Assembly (NCBI GenBank): GCA_023135545.1
Contig: JAGLSY010000024.1
Coordinates: 1 to 13,746 of the forward strand
Reading direction: 5' to 3'
Source: Thermoplasmata archaeon
Lineage (GTDB): Archaea > Thermoplasmatota > Thermoplasmata > SG8-5 > JAGLSY01
DNA: 13,746 bases
Shown: positions 12,308-13,746 of the stretch, piece after piece
How positions within the stretch are numbered: position 1 is the first letter of the stretch
Layout of the letters: each line of letters begins with the position of its first letter
The notes under the pieces: generated by a model
The model's database searches: none
What the model was told of the DNA's origin: nothing
The model's input: the letters and a program-made list of their open reading frames with translations, nothing else
Made by a program: the position numbers and the translations under genes

Positions 12308-13746
12308 ATGGTCAAGATTATCTCAACAGAGAACGGAAAGGAAGTGAAGCCAGTCGAACCTAAGCCGGTTGAACCCAAAGCACCGGAGGCCAGGGGGCCT
12401 GCAAAGAAATACAAACAGCAGAGACTGGTATCTATCATTTCCCTATTGGATTCCAAGGGCCCGGAGGCCATAGATGCGAAAAGGGTCAAGCGGGCCATGT
12501 TCCAGGTGATGGACAAGCACCATGACCTGAGGCCTGGCTTCTCTTATTCCTGGGTGTCTCCGGAGCCGCCGGAGAACGGCAAACTGATAAAGGAATACAA
12601 AATCAATGATGCCAGCGTTGGTCTCTGGGCGATCAAGGACACCACTTATTCTCATTACCACATAGGGCCCATCGAGTACAGGCTTCCCAGGGATTTGATG
12701 AAGCTGATTCACCTGGCAAAAATCGAACTGCTGAGGAACAGGCCGAGGCATATTCAACTCGACAGGCCGGGCCAGGCACGGCTCTACGTCCTCAACTTCG
12801 GCAAGAAGATTCTTTATCAAATAGCCAGAAAGCACTCCATTAAACTCGGTGAAAACCCCCAGAAGGAGATGGAGCTTCTCGACAACCTGACCGAGATACT
12901 GGCCAGGTACACGGTAGGCCTGGGACTCTTCGAGTATTTTCTTGAAGACCCTTACATGCAGGACATCTACGTGGATGCTCCGGCACCCAAGAACACAGTC
13001 TACGCAAGCCTGGGAGGCCTTATGTCAAGCGAGCTATATGACAAGTTCATTACAAACGTAGTGCTCAGCAATGAGGACGTAGAGAGCATGCTGTCGCGTT
13101 TCAGATCTGAAAGCGGCCGGCCATTTTCCGAGGCCATGCCGGTCCTGGAAACCGATCTGGTCCAGCATCAGACGCGAGTTACGGCCATCGGCAAGCCCCT
13201 GAGCCCGGATGGTATCGGCATAGCTTTCAGGAGGCATTCCACAGACCCCTGGACGCTTCTCAAGTTCATCGAGAATGGTACCATATCTCCCCTGGGTGCC
13301 GGCCTTCTTTCCTTCTTGATTGAAGGGAGATGCACGATTATCGTGTCCGGCAGCCGCGGTTCGGGTAAATCCTCCCTGCTCGGCAGCCTTCTCATAGAAT
13401 TCCCGATAACCCAGAGAATCCTGACGATCGAGGATACCCTGGAACTTCCTGTTCCGGAGATGCAGGAGCTGGGCTTCAGGATGCAGAGAATGTTTGTCCA
13501 GTCCTCCCTGGGCGGCAAGGGAGAGATGACGGCCGATGATGCGCTGCGCACATCGCTGAGGCTGGGGGAATCAGCAATCATTCTGGGGGAGGTCAGAGGG
13601 CAGGAAGCCAGAACTCTCTATGAAGCCATGAGAACAGGAACCGCCGGCTCCTCGGTCATGGGAACCTTCCATGCGGATTCGGCCAGGGCCACATATGAGA
13701 GGGCGACCAGTGACATGGGAATCCCGCCCACATCCTTCATGGCCAC
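12308..13746 (+). CDS. VirB11/GspE/archaellar-type secretion ATPase, 3' end missing
   Basis: Hexameric traffic ATPase of the type II/IV secretion superfamily, which powers assembly of pilus-like or archaellum-like filaments or protein export from the cytoplasmic face. The window shows 479 residues and the gene runs off the right edge. A Pro/Glu/Lys-rich start (about 11-35) is followed by an N-terminal domain to about residue 320. Walker A GSRGSGKSS is at 348-356 (K354), the acidic box IEDTLELP at 374-381, Walker B AIILGEVRG at 423-431 (E428), and the His box GTFHADS at 452-458 (H455). The ATG at 12308 follows an AGGGGG ribosome site by 7 bases. An overlapping ATG at 12304 is in another frame. 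Membrane platform and pilin genes would be expected beyond the edge. Confidence 0.92.
   Translation, partial: MVKIISTENGKEVKPVEPKPVEPKAPEARGPAKKYKQQRLVSIISLLDSKGPEAIDAKRVKRAMFQVMDKHHDLRPGFSYSWVSPEPPENGKLIKEYKINDASVGLWAIKDTTYSHYHIGPIEYRLPRDLMKLIHLAKIELLRNRPRHIQLDRPGQARLYVLNFGKKILYQIARKHSIKLGENPQKEMELLDNLTEILARYTVGLGLFEYFLEDPYMQDIYVDAPAPKNTVYASLGGLMSSELYDKFITNVVLSNEDVESMLSRFRSESGRPFSEAMPVLETDLVQHQTRVTAIGKPLSPDGIGIAFRRHSTDPWTLLKFIENGTISPLGAGLLSFLIEGRCTIIVSGSRGSGKSSLLGSLLIEFPITQRILTIEDTLELPVPEMQELGFRMQRMFVQSSLGGKGEMTADDALRTSLRLGESAIILGEVRGQEARTLYEAMRTGTAGSSVMGTFHADSARATYERATSDMGIPPTSFMA

Overview
The window is archaeal. It encodes GatD and GatE, the Glu-tRNA(Gln) amidotransferase found only in archaea. 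Several genes have a TATA box about 25 bases upstream of a start codon with no leader, and one tRNA carries a bulge-helix-bulge intron outside the anticodon loop. Frequent ATA (Ile) and AGG/AGA (Arg) codons and a mid GC content would fit a euryarchaeal, possibly Thermoplasmata-like, genome. That placement is inference only.

Layout. 1-486: C-terminal part of an M24 Xaa-Pro peptidase, convergent with a small four-helix membrane protein (535-969, minus). 970-1257: a divergent control region with a four-unit repeat array, a perfect 8-bp dyad and a TATA box. 1258-4140: an operon of an ABC exporter ATPase, its ABC-2 permease and an AlkD-type DNA glycosylase, which looks like an efflux-plus-repair module. 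4175-4283: tRNA-Pro(CGG) with a 35-base intron in the T loop, ending one base from the convergent gatD. 4285-7599 (minus): tRNA-Gln(CTG), gatE, gatD, so the substrate tRNA gene lies directly upstream of the enzyme that amidates its charged form.

7662-8042 (minus): a short IMPACT/YigZ-type protein. 8043-8257: a spacer with GAGTT/AACTC repeats in opposed orientation. 8258-9703 (minus): a Cdc48-N-like domain fused to a von Willebrand A domain and two zinc ribbons, with no ATPase. 9704-9891: an AT-rich divergent promoter region. 9892-11202: purD. 11345 to the end (plus): a small zinc-ribbon protein, a Cys-rich protein and the start of a VirB11/GspE/archaellar-type secretion ATPase, which continues beyond the window.

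The strongest unusual observations are the T-loop intron in tRNA-Pro, the tRNA-Gln/gatED pairing with an apparent A1-A72 mismatch in that tRNA, the regulated exporter/AlkD operon, and the Cdc48-N/vWA/zinc-ribbon protein. I see no CRISPR array, transposase, integrase or phage gene.
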